From: Alphaproteobacteria bacterium | GTDB taxonomy: Bacteria; Pseudomonadota; Alphaproteobacteria; Rickettsiales; Rickettsiaceae | NCBI GenBank assembly: GCA_020627625.1 | Contig: JAHDGL010000003.1 | Coordinates: 1 to 57,372 of the forward strand | DNA length: 57,372 nt | Reading direction: 5' to 3' | Part shown: positions 18,873 through 27,691 of the stretch, in pieces | Numbering within the stretch: the first letter of the stretch is position 1 | Layout: every line of letters begins with the position of its first letter | Notes under the pieces: generated by a model | The model's input: the letters and a program-made list of their open reading frames with translations, nothing else | Told to the model about the DNA's origin: nothing | Database searches by the model: none | Program-made: the position numbers and the translations under genes

Positions 18873-20699
18873 ATGGGTAGCACAATAAATTACCAAGTAG
18901 TCGATAATATAGATGCAAGTATTTATTGGAAAGATTTATCAGGAAAATATTTAGGCTGTAACAAATACATGGCCCGAATGATAGGAAAAAAGCGCAATCA
19001 AATTATAGGTTTTACTGATTTTTCGTTGATCGATAAAAACCAAGCTGAAAGAATTAAGGAAAATGACATATTAGTTATAAATAATAACAAAAAATATGAA
19101 TTGGAAGAAACGATAATAGATAGCGATAAAAATAAAAGAATATTTTTAAGTTCGAAAAGTCCGTTACTCGATGAAAATAACAAAATTATAGGTATTATAG
19201 GTGTATCTATTGACATTACTCACCATAAAAAGTTGATAAATGAGTTTGAAAGAACTGAAACCAGTTTGAATGAATATTCAAGTATAAAAAATCGATTTCT
19301 TAAGAATATTAATCATGAAGCGAGAATACCTCTGGGTTCAGTTTTATCTATATCTGAATCATTAAAAAATGATTGGCACAGTTTTAGTGACAAAATGAAA
19401 TTAGAAAATGTGGAATTAATATTTAAAGAAATTAGCAGATTGTCTAAATTTGTGCTAGATACGTTTGATACTTCTGATTTTTCTAAAAATGGGATTAAAT
19501 TACAATTAAAAAAATGTAATTTTTCTAAGTTTTTAAAAGAAACTGTAACTAGATATCAAAAATCTTTCTGTGATACGCAAATTACTATCGAAGTAAATCA
19601 TTTTGATGATTATTTTTTTGCATTTGATACAATATTAATTTCTCGCGTTATCGAAAATATAATGATGAATGCTGTTGAATATTCTCCTAAGGCAAAATCT
19701 ATTAAAATAACTTTATATAAAACAAATTTAAAAAACACAGAAATACCTGCGGTCCATTGTTGTATTAGTGATGAGGGTGTAGGCGTTCCTGAAGATGAAT
19801 TGAATTTGATATTTAGCCCTTTTACAGAAAGCAGTAGGACGGCTTCTCAGGCGTGTGGAGTTGGTTTGGGTCTTAGTATATGCAAAGAAATTATAGAGGC
19901 GCATTCAGGCTATATCTGGGCAGAAAATAATTCCATCACTCCAGGTGTAACTTTTAATTTTACTATTCCTACTAATCTTTTATCTTTGTCTAGTGATTTT
20001 GTTATTTCAGATGCAGAAGCAGAAAAAAAATCAAGTAACATTGTTAGAAGGCAATTATCACGAAAATTATCAAATATAGAGAAAAAACCTTTTGCCTTAA
20101 TAGGAATCAGCCCTTTTAATAGTTATTTTTCCACAGAAAAAATTCTAGAAATTTGCGAATGGATTCACAACGAGTATGATGATTTTGCTATATTTATACC
20201 AAATGAAATTTCAAAATATACCTTTGAAGCTTTAGGTTACACAGAAGCGAGAGCTAATCGTAAAATAAAGAAACAGGATAATTATACTATTAATAAAATT
20301 AATAAGGCTTTAGCATATTTTTATGCAAAATATCCAGAAAAGCAGAATATTAAATCGCACACTATTTCTGAACTAAGGCAATATGAATCTTATGAAGATT
20401 TATATTCTGTATATTCAAATATGTTTCTCAATAACAAAGAATTTCGAAATAATTGCTTAGAAGTCACAGAATGGGTTTTGTTAAACAGCAATACAACAAA
20501 CTCGGTGATAGAAGATTATCAGAAAAATATAGCAGTTCAGTATTTTTTATTTGAATTGCCTATAATGACACATGCAACAAATATATTAAAAATAGATGCG
20601 TGCGATTTTGTATATCATTCGATACCTAATTTTTTAAAACATTTATATTTAGGAAAAGAATTAGTATCACCAAAGCAAAGATTTTTGGTTCTTTCTTAA
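18873..20699 (+). CDS. PAS - histidine kinase (HisKA + HATPase_c) - cyclodipeptide synthase fusion protein
   Basis: PAS: DNIDASIYWKDLSGKYLGCNKYMARMIG..GIIGVSIDITHHK; H-box NINHEARIPL (His148); N-box ENIMMNAVEYSP; SDEGVGVP and GVGLGLSICKEI; then CDPS ALIGISPFNSYFS, AVQYFLFELPIM, DFVYHSIPNFLKHLY. Confidence 0.93.
   Translation: MGSTINYQVVDNIDASIYWKDLSGKYLGCNKYMARMIGKKRNQIIGFTDFSLIDKNQAERIKENDILVINNNKKYELEETIIDSDKNKRIFLSSKSPLLDENNKIIGIIGVSIDITHHKKLINEFERTETSLNEYSSIKNRFLKNINHEARIPLGSVLSISESLKNDWHSFSDKMKLENVELIFKEISRLSKFVLDTFDTSDFSKNGIKLQLKKCNFSKFLKETVTRYQKSFCDTQITIEVNHFDDYFFAFDTILISRVIENIMMNAVEYSPKAKSIKITLYKTNLKNTEIPAVHCCISDEGVGVPEDELNLIFSPFTESSRTASQACGVGLGLSICKEIIEAHSGYIWAENNSITPGVTFNFTIPTNLLSLSSDFVISDAEAEKKSSNIVRRQLSRKLSNIEKKPFALIGISPFNSYFSTEKILEICEWIHNEYDDFAIFIPNEISKYTFEALGYTEARANRKIKKQDNYTINKINKALAYFYAKYPEKQNIKSHTISELRQYESYEDLYSVYSNMFLNNKEFRNNCLEVTEWVLLNSNTTNSVIEDYQKNIAVQYFLFELPIMTHATNILKIDACDFVYHSIPNFLKHLYLGKELVSPKQRFLVLS
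20079..20699 (+). other. Cyclodipeptide synthase (AlbC-like, NYH-type) domain of the fusion ORF, aa ~403-608
   Basis: AlbC landmark residues align: Gly411, Ser413, Asn416, Tyr557, Glu561, Tyr581, His582; basic helix RANRKIKKQDNYTINKINKAL. Confidence 0.9.
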
Positions 20700-20879
20700 C
20701 GTGAATTAAGGATAAGAAATTTAGTAGATTTTTGTATAAAATAAACTAGTTTTAAATAAAAAATATTCTAAAAAGCAGAGCGTAGCCATATCTAGGTGAG
20801 CATTTTTAGGTTGTTTTTTGCTTCAAAATAGATATTTTAGGCAAATAATATGGAAATCCTCTTATCCTTAATTCACATT
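20698..20879. repeat. MITE-like element, family C (about 182 bp)
   Basis: AACGTGAATTAAGGATAAGAA at the left is inverted as cttatccttaattcacatt at 20861-20879. Confidence 0.85.
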
Positions 20880-20906
20880 CTTATGGCCTTGCTAGAGTTA
20901 TACGAT

Positions 20907-20962
20907 TTCCCATTTCGAATTAGAGGTTTGCATTTCAAGGTGAGGCTGCACAGAGTATATAT
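20907..20962. repeat. Truncated family B repeat
   Basis: cgatttcccatttcgaattagaggtttgcatttcaaggtgaggctgcacagagtatata. Confidence 0.75.
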
Positions 20963-20990
20963 AGTAAATCATCATTCTCGATAAACAGAG

Positions 20991-21031
20991 TATCTTTATG
21001 ATTTTAAAATAGAGAATTTAATCGCCCTGCA
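20991..21031. repeat. Family D repeat end fragment
   Basis: atgattttaaaatagagaatttaatcgccctg resembles 54331-54362. Confidence 0.6.
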
Positions 21032-21056
21032 ACCCTTGATTTATCGATTGCCATAG

Positions 21057-23060
21057 TTATTTTTCTTCAAATTCTAAAAGCACTTGGCCACCAGAAACAT
21101 TTTCTAACTCTTCTACAAGAATTTTGGCAATCTTCGCTGACTTTTCAGAAGTGATTATATTTTCCATTTTCATAGCTGTTAAGGTCAATAATTCTTGACC
21201 CGTAACTACTTCATCGCCAACTGATACATGGATTGAGACAATTTGCCCAGATAATGGAGCAATTAATTCTGATTGATCTTGGGCTTCATCTCGAACTGGC
21301 ATCAGAGCTTCTAACTCAGACATTCTTGGTGATCTGACATATGTATCTACAGTAATACCAGAATGTGTTAATCTATAGCCTGTTTTTATTTTCTCGACGC
21401 GAACATTATTCTTCTGTCCGCTAATATTTGCAGTAATTAAAGAGCTCCCTATATTCCAATTGCTGCGTACGCTGATACGGTTAGTGCCGTATCGTATGTT
21501 ATAGCCATCTTCAACAGATTTAATCATTACTTGAAACTGCTCATTATCAATTGTTACAACCCAACGAGTTCCTATTTTATTAAACTGATCAGTCATAGTA
21601 TTTGTCAATAAAGCGGCTCTTTTTTGTTCTGTTAGGAAGATAAAAATCGCTGTTGCTAAGAACACTTCACTTATCTCGGATGTTAGTTTTGCACCCGAAA
21701 AGCCATCAGGATATTCTTCATCTATAAATCCGGTATTAATGTCTCCATCAATAAACCTTTGGTGATTAATCAAAGCCTCTAAAAAACTAATATTATGTGA
21801 AATACCTTGAATGATGAATGAGCTAAGTGCATTTTTCATTAAATTAATAGCTTCTTCTCTGGTAGCTGCATAGGTACATAATTTAGCAATCATTGCATCG
21901 TAGAACATACTAACTTCTCCACCAGCGCCGATACCGCTATCTACACGAATATTAGCATTTTTAGGAGGTTCCTTATATTCTAATATCCTACCACTTGATG
22001 GCAAAAATCCACGAGCAGGATCCTCTGCGCAAATCCTAGACTCAATTGCCCAGCCATTAAGTTTTATATCATTTTGAGTAAATGATAATTTTTCCTTGGC
22101 TGCAATTCGTATCATTTGTTCTACTAGATCAATTCCTGTAATTAACTCTGTGACAGGGTGCTCTACTTGCAAACGAGTATTCATTTCTAAAAAGTAAAAT
22201 TGCTTGTTGATATCCATCATGAATTCTACTGTGCCCGCAGAGAAATACCCAACTTTTTTGACTAATGATGCAACTTCTGCATACATTCTCTGACGCGTTT
22301 TCTCGTCAACGAAAGAACTTGGGGCTTCCTCGATTACCTTTTGGTGATATCTTTGTATCGAGCATTCTCTCTCTCCAAGACATACAGCATTTCCATATTG
22401 ATCAGCAATTACCTGAATCTCAATATGTCTAGGTGCTACTATCAATTTTTCAATAAAAACCCTAGCATCACGAAAACAATTTTCTGCTTCAAATTTGGCA
22501 GATTCATATGCCTTCTCCATTTCTTTTGCATTATGAACAACTCTCATACCGCGACCACCACCGCCAGCAGCTGCTTTAATTATGATAGGAAAACCTATTT
22601 CATTTGCAATTTCGATAGCCTGGTCTAAAGTGTTAATTGTACCCATATAGCCAGGAACAGTGCTAACACCCGAATCTATAGCGATTTTTTTGGCCTCAAT
22701 TTTATCACCCATTTTTTTAATAACTTTTGCACTTGGGCCAATTAAGGTAATTCCCTCTCGTTTTAAAATATTAGCAAATTTAGAGTTCTCAGATAAAAAA
22801 CCATAACCTGGATGCACAGCTTGCGCACCGCTTGAACGTATGGCGCTAATAATATTTTTTATAGATAAATAGCTTTCAGTAGCCGGCGAATTACCAATAT
22901 AGTAAGCCTCATCTGCGTATTGTACATGATCCGAATTAGTATCTGCTTCTGAGTAAACAGCAATTGATTTTATATTCATTTTGCGTAACGTTTTCATGAT
23001 ACGCAAAGCGATCTCACCTCTATTGGCTACTAATACTTTGTCAAATAATGGTTTATTCAT
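21057..23060 (-). CDS. pccA: Propionyl/acetyl-CoA carboxylase alpha subunit (biotin carboxylase + BCCP)
   Basis: KVLVANRGEIALRIMKTL, AAGGGGRGMRVV, terminal biotinylation motif LTAMKMENI. Confidence 0.95.
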   Translation of the reverse strand: MNKPLFDKVLVANRGEIALRIMKTLRKMNIKSIAVYSEADTNSDHVQYADEAYYIGNSPATESYLSIKNIISAIRSSGAQAVHPGYGFLSENSKFANILKREGITLIGPSAKVIKKMGDKIEAKKIAIDSGVSTVPGYMGTINTLDQAIEIANEIGFPIIIKAAAGGGGRGMRVVHNAKEMEKAYESAKFEAENCFRDARVFIEKLIVAPRHIEIQVIADQYGNAVCLGERECSIQRYHQKVIEEAPSSFVDEKTRQRMYAEVASLVKKVGYFSAGTVEFMMDINKQFYFLEMNTRLQVEHPVTELITGIDLVEQMIRIAAKEKLSFTQNDIKLNGWAIESRICAEDPARGFLPSSGRILEYKEPPKNANIRVDSGIGAGGEVSMFYDAMIAKLCTYAATREEAINLMKNALSSFIIQGISHNISFLEALINHQRFIDGDINTGFIDEEYPDGFSGAKLTSEISEVFLATAIFIFLTEQKRAALLTNTMTDQFNKIGTRWVVTIDNEQFQVMIKSVEDGYNIRYGTNRISVRSNWNIGSSLITANISGQKNNVRVEKIKTGYRLTHSGITVDTYVRSPRMSELEALMPVRDEAQDQSELIAPLSGQIVSIHVSVGDEVVTGQELLTLTAMKMENIITSEKSAKIAKILVEELENVSGGQVLLEFEEK

Positions 23061-23152
23061 AGTGTATTATTAAGTAATTATAAGTGATTATTAAATTTTT
23101 ATCCAAAAAATATTTTTATTAAATAATATCTTTTGTCCATAGCTTGGGGTTA

Positions 23153-24736
23153 CTATAAAGGCAGATTATCATGCTTTTTCCATGGCATTTCCGTTTTCTT
23201 GCTGCGTAAATATTTTAACGATTTACAAATTCTCCATCTAGTATTTTGCGGTTTAATAATATCATCTAAATACCCTCTAGAGGCTGCAACAAGAGGGGAG
23301 GTGATATTATTTCGATAATCATCTATCTTTTGTTGCTTTAGCTCAGGGTCTTTTGATTCTTCTCTGAATATTATTTCTGCAGCACCTTCTGCACCCATTA
23401 CTGCGATTTCTGAATTTGTCCAAGCAAAATTTGCATCACCACGTAAATGTTTTGAGTTCATTACAATATAAGCACCGCCATATGCTTTCCTAGTGATTAT
23501 AGTAACTTTTGGAACAGTTGCTTCGGCATATGCATAAAGTAGTTTTGCACCATGTTTAATGATTCCACTATATTCTTGATCCACCCCTGGTAAAAATCCA
23601 GGAACATCAACTAACGTGACCAGCGGAATATTAAAAGCGTCACAAAAACGAATGAATCTTGCAGCTTTAGAAGAAGCGTTAATATCTAAACATCCTGCCA
23701 AATGCATCGGTTGGTTAGCTACAAAACCCACTGGGCTTCCTTCCATATAACCAAACCCTACTATAATATTTTTTGCATAATCTGGTTGAATCTCAAAAAA
23801 CTCGCCTTCGTCTACTATGCGCTCTACCAACTCCTTCATATCATAGGGTTTGTTTGGAATATTTGGCACTAGAGTGTTTAAAGACATGTCCACTCTATCA
23901 GCTGGATCTGGTGTTGGTCTTACTGGCAATTTATCACGATTAGATAATGGTAAAAAGTTAAAGAATCTTCTAGTTTCTAGTAAAAGTTCAATATCATCTT
24001 TAAATGCTAAATGTGCAACGCCAGATTTATTAGTATGAATCTTGGCACCTCCTAATTTTTCCTGAGACACTTCTTCACCAGTAACTGTTTTCACTACATC
24101 CGGACCAGTTACAAACATATAGGAAGAGCCACCAACCATAAAAATAAAATCAGTAAGCGCTGGCGAATACACAGCACCTCCTGCGCACGGCCCCATAATT
24201 AATGTTAATTGCGGAATAACACCGGATGCCCTCACGTTACGTAAAAATAATTCCCCATAACCACCAAGCGCGTCAACACCTTCTTGAATACGAGCTCCAC
24301 CAGAATCATTTATCCCGATTACTGGCGCACCAACATCCATTGCAGAGTCAAGTAAATTACATATTTTTTTGGCATGATATTCACCAAGCGAACCACCAAG
24401 GACCGTAAAATCTTGACTATACACAAATACTAAACGACCATTGATGGTTCCGTGTCCAGTAACCACCCCATCACCAGATATTTTTTTATTTTGCATCCCA
24501 AAATTATTGCAACGATGCTCCACCAACATGCCTGTTTCTTCAAAACTATCTGGGTCAAGCAAGACCTCTATACGCTCTCTGGCTGTTAGCTTGCCTTTTG
24601 CATGTTGAGCAGCGATTCGTTTGATACCACCACCCAGGCGTGCTTCGACTCTTTTTTGTTCAATATCTTGTTGTTTATGAATGATGTGTTTAGTCATATC
24701 AAAAATACATAGATAATTAAATTTAAATAAATTCAA
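23153..24736 (-). CDS. pccB: Propionyl-CoA carboxylase beta subunit (likely start at internal Met MTKHII, ~24697)
   Basis: [38 protein letters not shown]. Confidence 0.95.
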   Translation of the reverse strand: MNLFKFNYLCIFDMTKHIIHKQQDIEQKRVEARLGGGIKRIAAQHAKGKLTARERIEVLLDPDSFEETGMLVEHRCNNFGMQNKKISGDGVVTGHGTINGRLVFVYSQDFTVLGGSLGEYHAKKICNLLDSAMDVGAPVIGINDSGGARIQEGVDALGGYGELFLRNVRASGVIPQLTLIMGPCAGGAVYSPALTDFIFMVGGSSYMFVTGPDVVKTVTGEEVSQEKLGGAKIHTNKSGVAHLAFKDDIELLLETRRFFNFLPLSNRDKLPVRPTPDPADRVDMSLNTLVPNIPNKPYDMKELVERIVDEGEFFEIQPDYAKNIIVGFGYMEGSPVGFVANQPMHLAGCLDINASSKAARFIRFCDAFNIPLVTLVDVPGFLPGVDQEYSGIIKHGAKLLYAYAEATVPKVTIITRKAYGGAYIVMNSKHLRGDANFAWTNSEIAVMGAEGAAEIIFREESKDPELKQQKIDDYRNNITSPLVAASRGYLDDIIKPQNTRWRICKSLKYLRSKKTEMPWKKHDNLPL

Positions 24737-24847
24737 TTATAGTAGTATTTCTAATAAATTGATAGAATAAAGTTTGTTTTTATTAATAAATCAAACTAAA
24801 CCTAGTATTTTTTGATTAGTTGCAATCCAAACTAGAGATAAAGAATA

Positions 24848-24884
24848 ATGCCATTTCTAATTCAAAATGAGAATTGGCATAACA
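24848..24884. repeat. Compact palindromic remnant of family B (two ends without interior)
   Basis: atgccatttctaattcaaaatgagaattggcat is a near-palindrome matching the family B TIRs. Confidence 0.55.
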
Positions 24885-24975
24885 TAGATTTTTGTTACAA
24901 ATAAGCCGTTTTTTCTTTAAACACGAGTATAGGTTATAACATCTATTTTAGAACTTAATTTTAAATTTTTTTGTT

Positions 24976-25200
24976 TCAGTTTTTTTCTTTTTTTTTGACA
25001 GGGTCATAACCACCTTTAGTAAATGGATGACAACATAAAATACGTTTTATTGCTATAGATAAGCCTTTAACAATACCGTGGGTGTTTAGTGCTTCTTTAG
25101 CGTATTCAGAACATGTTGGTATATATCTACAATTCTTTCCAAGCAAAGGGGATATAAAAAATTGATAGAATTTAATAGTTAATATTAGCAAATATTTCAT
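24976..25200 (-). CDS. yidD: Membrane protein insertion efficiency factor YidD
   Basis: [40 protein letters not shown]. Confidence 0.95.
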   Translation of the reverse strand: MKYLLILTIKFYQFFISPLLGKNCRYIPTCSEYAKEALNTHGIVKGLSIAIKRILCCHPFTKGGYDPVKKKEKN

Positions 25201-25262
25201 CGTACTATATTACGTATGAAGTTGTTGTAAGAAAAGTTACATTAGTTAGACTTGGTTAAAGT

Positions 25263-25913
25263 TTATTGAGGTCTATCAATATTAGTTAATTGCCAGTTAG
25301 GGTTATTATTTAAACAGCTTTTGGTGAAAGTCCACTCTTCATGCATTTCTTTTACCTTGCTAGTAATGTTTTTACCTGTAAATAATATCTTAATGAAAAT
25401 ATTATTACCAAATAAATATATTTCCGAGATATGAGCAGCAAGCCCAGTTTTAGTAGCTGTATATTTGCCGTAGCTTTTAGTTATAGCTTGGAACTGTTCT
25501 AAATATCTTTTATCAACCAACTCTTCTAAATCTACATTACTATCTTTATTATTTGCGCTTAGCATCATTTTAAATGCTGTTTTCGCATTTTTCAAAAACC
25601 TAGAAGGATTGAAAGATGGTAGTTTATCAACCAATTCCATTAGTCCTGATTTTATATCTTTTTCATTTTCTTTAACAATTAAATCTTTTAATGAAAGGGT
25701 CTTTGTTGTTTTGAAACTTGTTTTAATGACGTTTGATTTTTTAGCTTTGACTGTATTAGTTACGTCTTTCATCTTGCTTCTTGCTTCACCGAAGAATGAT
25801 TTATTCTTAGTTGGATCATCTTCTGCTGTTATTCCAAGAGTAGCAATTAATTTATTAATTACTAGGAAAGCAATAACAGCAAATATTATTAGTTCAATTA
25901 ATTGCGCAGACAT
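25263..25913 (-). CDS. Tim44-like domain protein
   Basis: N-terminal TM followed by a Tim44-like C-terminal domain (DLEELVDKRYLEQFQAITKSYG..EEWTFTKS..NWQLTNI). Confidence 0.8.
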   Translation of the reverse strand: MSAQLIELIIFAVIAFLVINKLIATLGITAEDDPTKNKSFFGEARSKMKDVTNTVKAKKSNVIKTSFKTTKTLSLKDLIVKENEKDIKSGLMELVDKLPSFNPSRFLKNAKTAFKMMLSANNKDSNVDLEELVDKRYLEQFQAITKSYGKYTATKTGLAAHISEIYLFGNNIFIKILFTGKNITSKVKEMHEEWTFTKSCLNNNPNWQLTNIDRPQ

Positions 25914-26153
25914 ATAAACCTTATAAAAATTTAATAATAATGTGAAGCTAGGATAAAAATTTTAGCAGCTTTAGCATCCCTTGAATCTTAAACTCACACT
26001 AAATATTGTAGTATAAAATAGTAATTTTGCAAAGTAATTTGTTTCTTACTCTTAGCGCGCTAAGTCTTAAATGTTATACCTTGAAAATGTTACTAAGAAG
26101 CTAATAACGCTTACATTGAGATTGATAACTAGATATTAAGGAGGATATATTTT

Positions 26154-27392
26154 ATGTTTTCAAATTATTTTAAAAAAACAATTAACCCTCAACATAAAAA
26201 ATCAAGCACTATATTAGATATTCCATTTTTTGCTGAAAATGATGATGAAAGAGTAACAGTAGGAGCGTATAAAAATAATGCTATTGTGCATAGATGTGTA
26301 AGTTTAATAGCAACATCTGCTAGCCATATTCCCTGGTATGTATATAAAAATCATGGTGAACATAAAAAATTATTACCAAATCATCCAGCTGTAAATATTT
26401 TAAAAAAGCCACATTCTGAAGTATCAGGAGCGGACTTTTTTACTGAGAATATATCAAGCCTCCTGCTTTATGGTAATAGCTATATATTATGCTCTAATAA
26501 TAATTCATATTTAGAATTGCGCAATTTGCATCCAGCAATAATTGAACATATAAATGCAAATGGAAATTTAGTCGGATATAAATATAAATACGAAAATAAA
26601 GAACAAATATTTCCCATAGACCCTGTTAATAGAATAGGTCGAATTTTGCATATAAAAAATTATAATCCACTAAATAGTCAAAAAGGTTTAAGCGCACTAT
26701 CTTCAGCAACTAAAGCAATTAATTTATATACGAAAATTTTAAACTGGAATAAATCTTTATTGAAAAATGCTACTCGTCCAAGTGGAGCATTAATATTTCA
26801 AGATGGTAATGGATATTTAACGGATGATCAGTTTGAACGTTTGCAACAACAATTTTATACTAATTTTAGTGGTGCTTCTAATTCTGGTAAACCGTTAATT
26901 CTAGAAGGAGGTTTAAAATGGCAAGAGACTAATAATGCAGAACGTTTTGAGAAATTTATTGAATTAAAAGATTCTACGGCAAGGGATATAGCCATTGCTT
27001 TTAATATACCCCCTCAATTGTTAGGCCTAAATGGTGATAATACTTACAGCAACATGCAAGAAGCAAGGCTTGCTTTATGGGAAGAAAACATCATACCGTT
27101 ATTAGATAAATATTCGGATGCTTTAAGCAATTATTTATCACATTGGTATGGAGAGGAGTTGCTCATAGATTTTGATCGCGAATCTATTTCGGTTTTAACG
27201 CAAAGACGTGAAAATTTATGGGCTAAAATATCTAATGCAAATTTTATGACTATCAATGAAAAAAGAGCCTTTGTAGGACTTGCGCCAATAGCCGATGGAG
27301 AAAAATTACCTTTTCAAGGATATATTCAAGAAAAAGCAAGTTTAAAAAAAGAAGCAAATTCAAAAGAAAAGTTAGCTTTAACAGGAGAATAA
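26154..27392 (+). CDS. HK97-family phage portal protein (GTA/prophage-like)
   Basis: NAIVHRCVSLIATSASHIPW, LLLYGNSYIL, ARDIAIAFNIPPQLLGLNGDNTYSNMQEARLALWEENIIPLL. Confidence 0.92.
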   Translation: MFSNYFKKTINPQHKKSSTILDIPFFAENDDERVTVGAYKNNAIVHRCVSLIATSASHIPWYVYKNHGEHKKLLPNHPAVNILKKPHSEVSGADFFTENISSLLLYGNSYILCSNNNSYLELRNLHPAIIEHINANGNLVGYKYKYENKEQIFPIDPVNRIGRILHIKNYNPLNSQKGLSALSSATKAINLYTKILNWNKSLLKNATRPSGALIFQDGNGYLTDDQFERLQQQFYTNFSGASNSGKPLILEGGLKWQETNNAERFEKFIELKDSTARDIAIAFNIPPQLLGLNGDNTYSNMQEARLALWEENIIPLLDKYSDALSNYLSHWYGEELLIDFDRESISVLTQRRENLWAKISNANFMTINEKRAFVGLAPIADGEKLPFQGYIQEKASLKKEANSKEKLALTGE

Positions 27393-27424
27393 CAGGAGAA
27401 TAATAGGAGAATAACAGGAGAAAT
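27381..27424 (+). repeat. 11-bp tandem repeat (acaggagaata)x4 containing repeated SD-like AGGAG
   Basis: acaggagaata/acaggagaata/ataggagaata/acaggagaaat; ATG of the next ORF at 27428. Confidence 0.95.
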
Positions 27425-27427
27425 AGA

Positions 27428-27691
27428 ATGAAAATAACAGTAAATAAATTATACGGTTTTATCGCAAAGTTAGTAACCTCTCTTGAAGAAGAATTAGACG
27501 GTCTAAAGTCAAGCAAATCTAAAAGCGCAGTGAATGTGAAAAAAAATATAACAGACACTTTGAATAAATTGGTAAATTTAATTATTCAATTAAATAAATT
27601 GAGTAAAGATGAACTAGCTGCTTCTGACAAAATCATGACTTGTGAAGATGAGAAAATTATTGAACAATTTTTAAGTAAGTATAAATCATGA
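27428..27691 (+). CDS. Small phage/GTA-associated hypothetical protein (87 aa)
   Basis: Lies between portal and terminase; stop overlaps the terminase start. Confidence 0.7.
   Translation: MKITVNKLYGFIAKLVTSLEEELDGLKSSKSKSAVNVKKNITDTLNKLVNLIIQLNKLSKDELAASDKIMTCEDEKIIEQFLSKYKS

Noticed and set aside
18873-20699. Two separate genes fused by sequencing error
   Set aside because: Frame remains open through a plausible linker (SDAEAEKKSSNIVRRQLSRKLSNIEKKP) with no stop or frameshift signature; still worth read-level confirmation.
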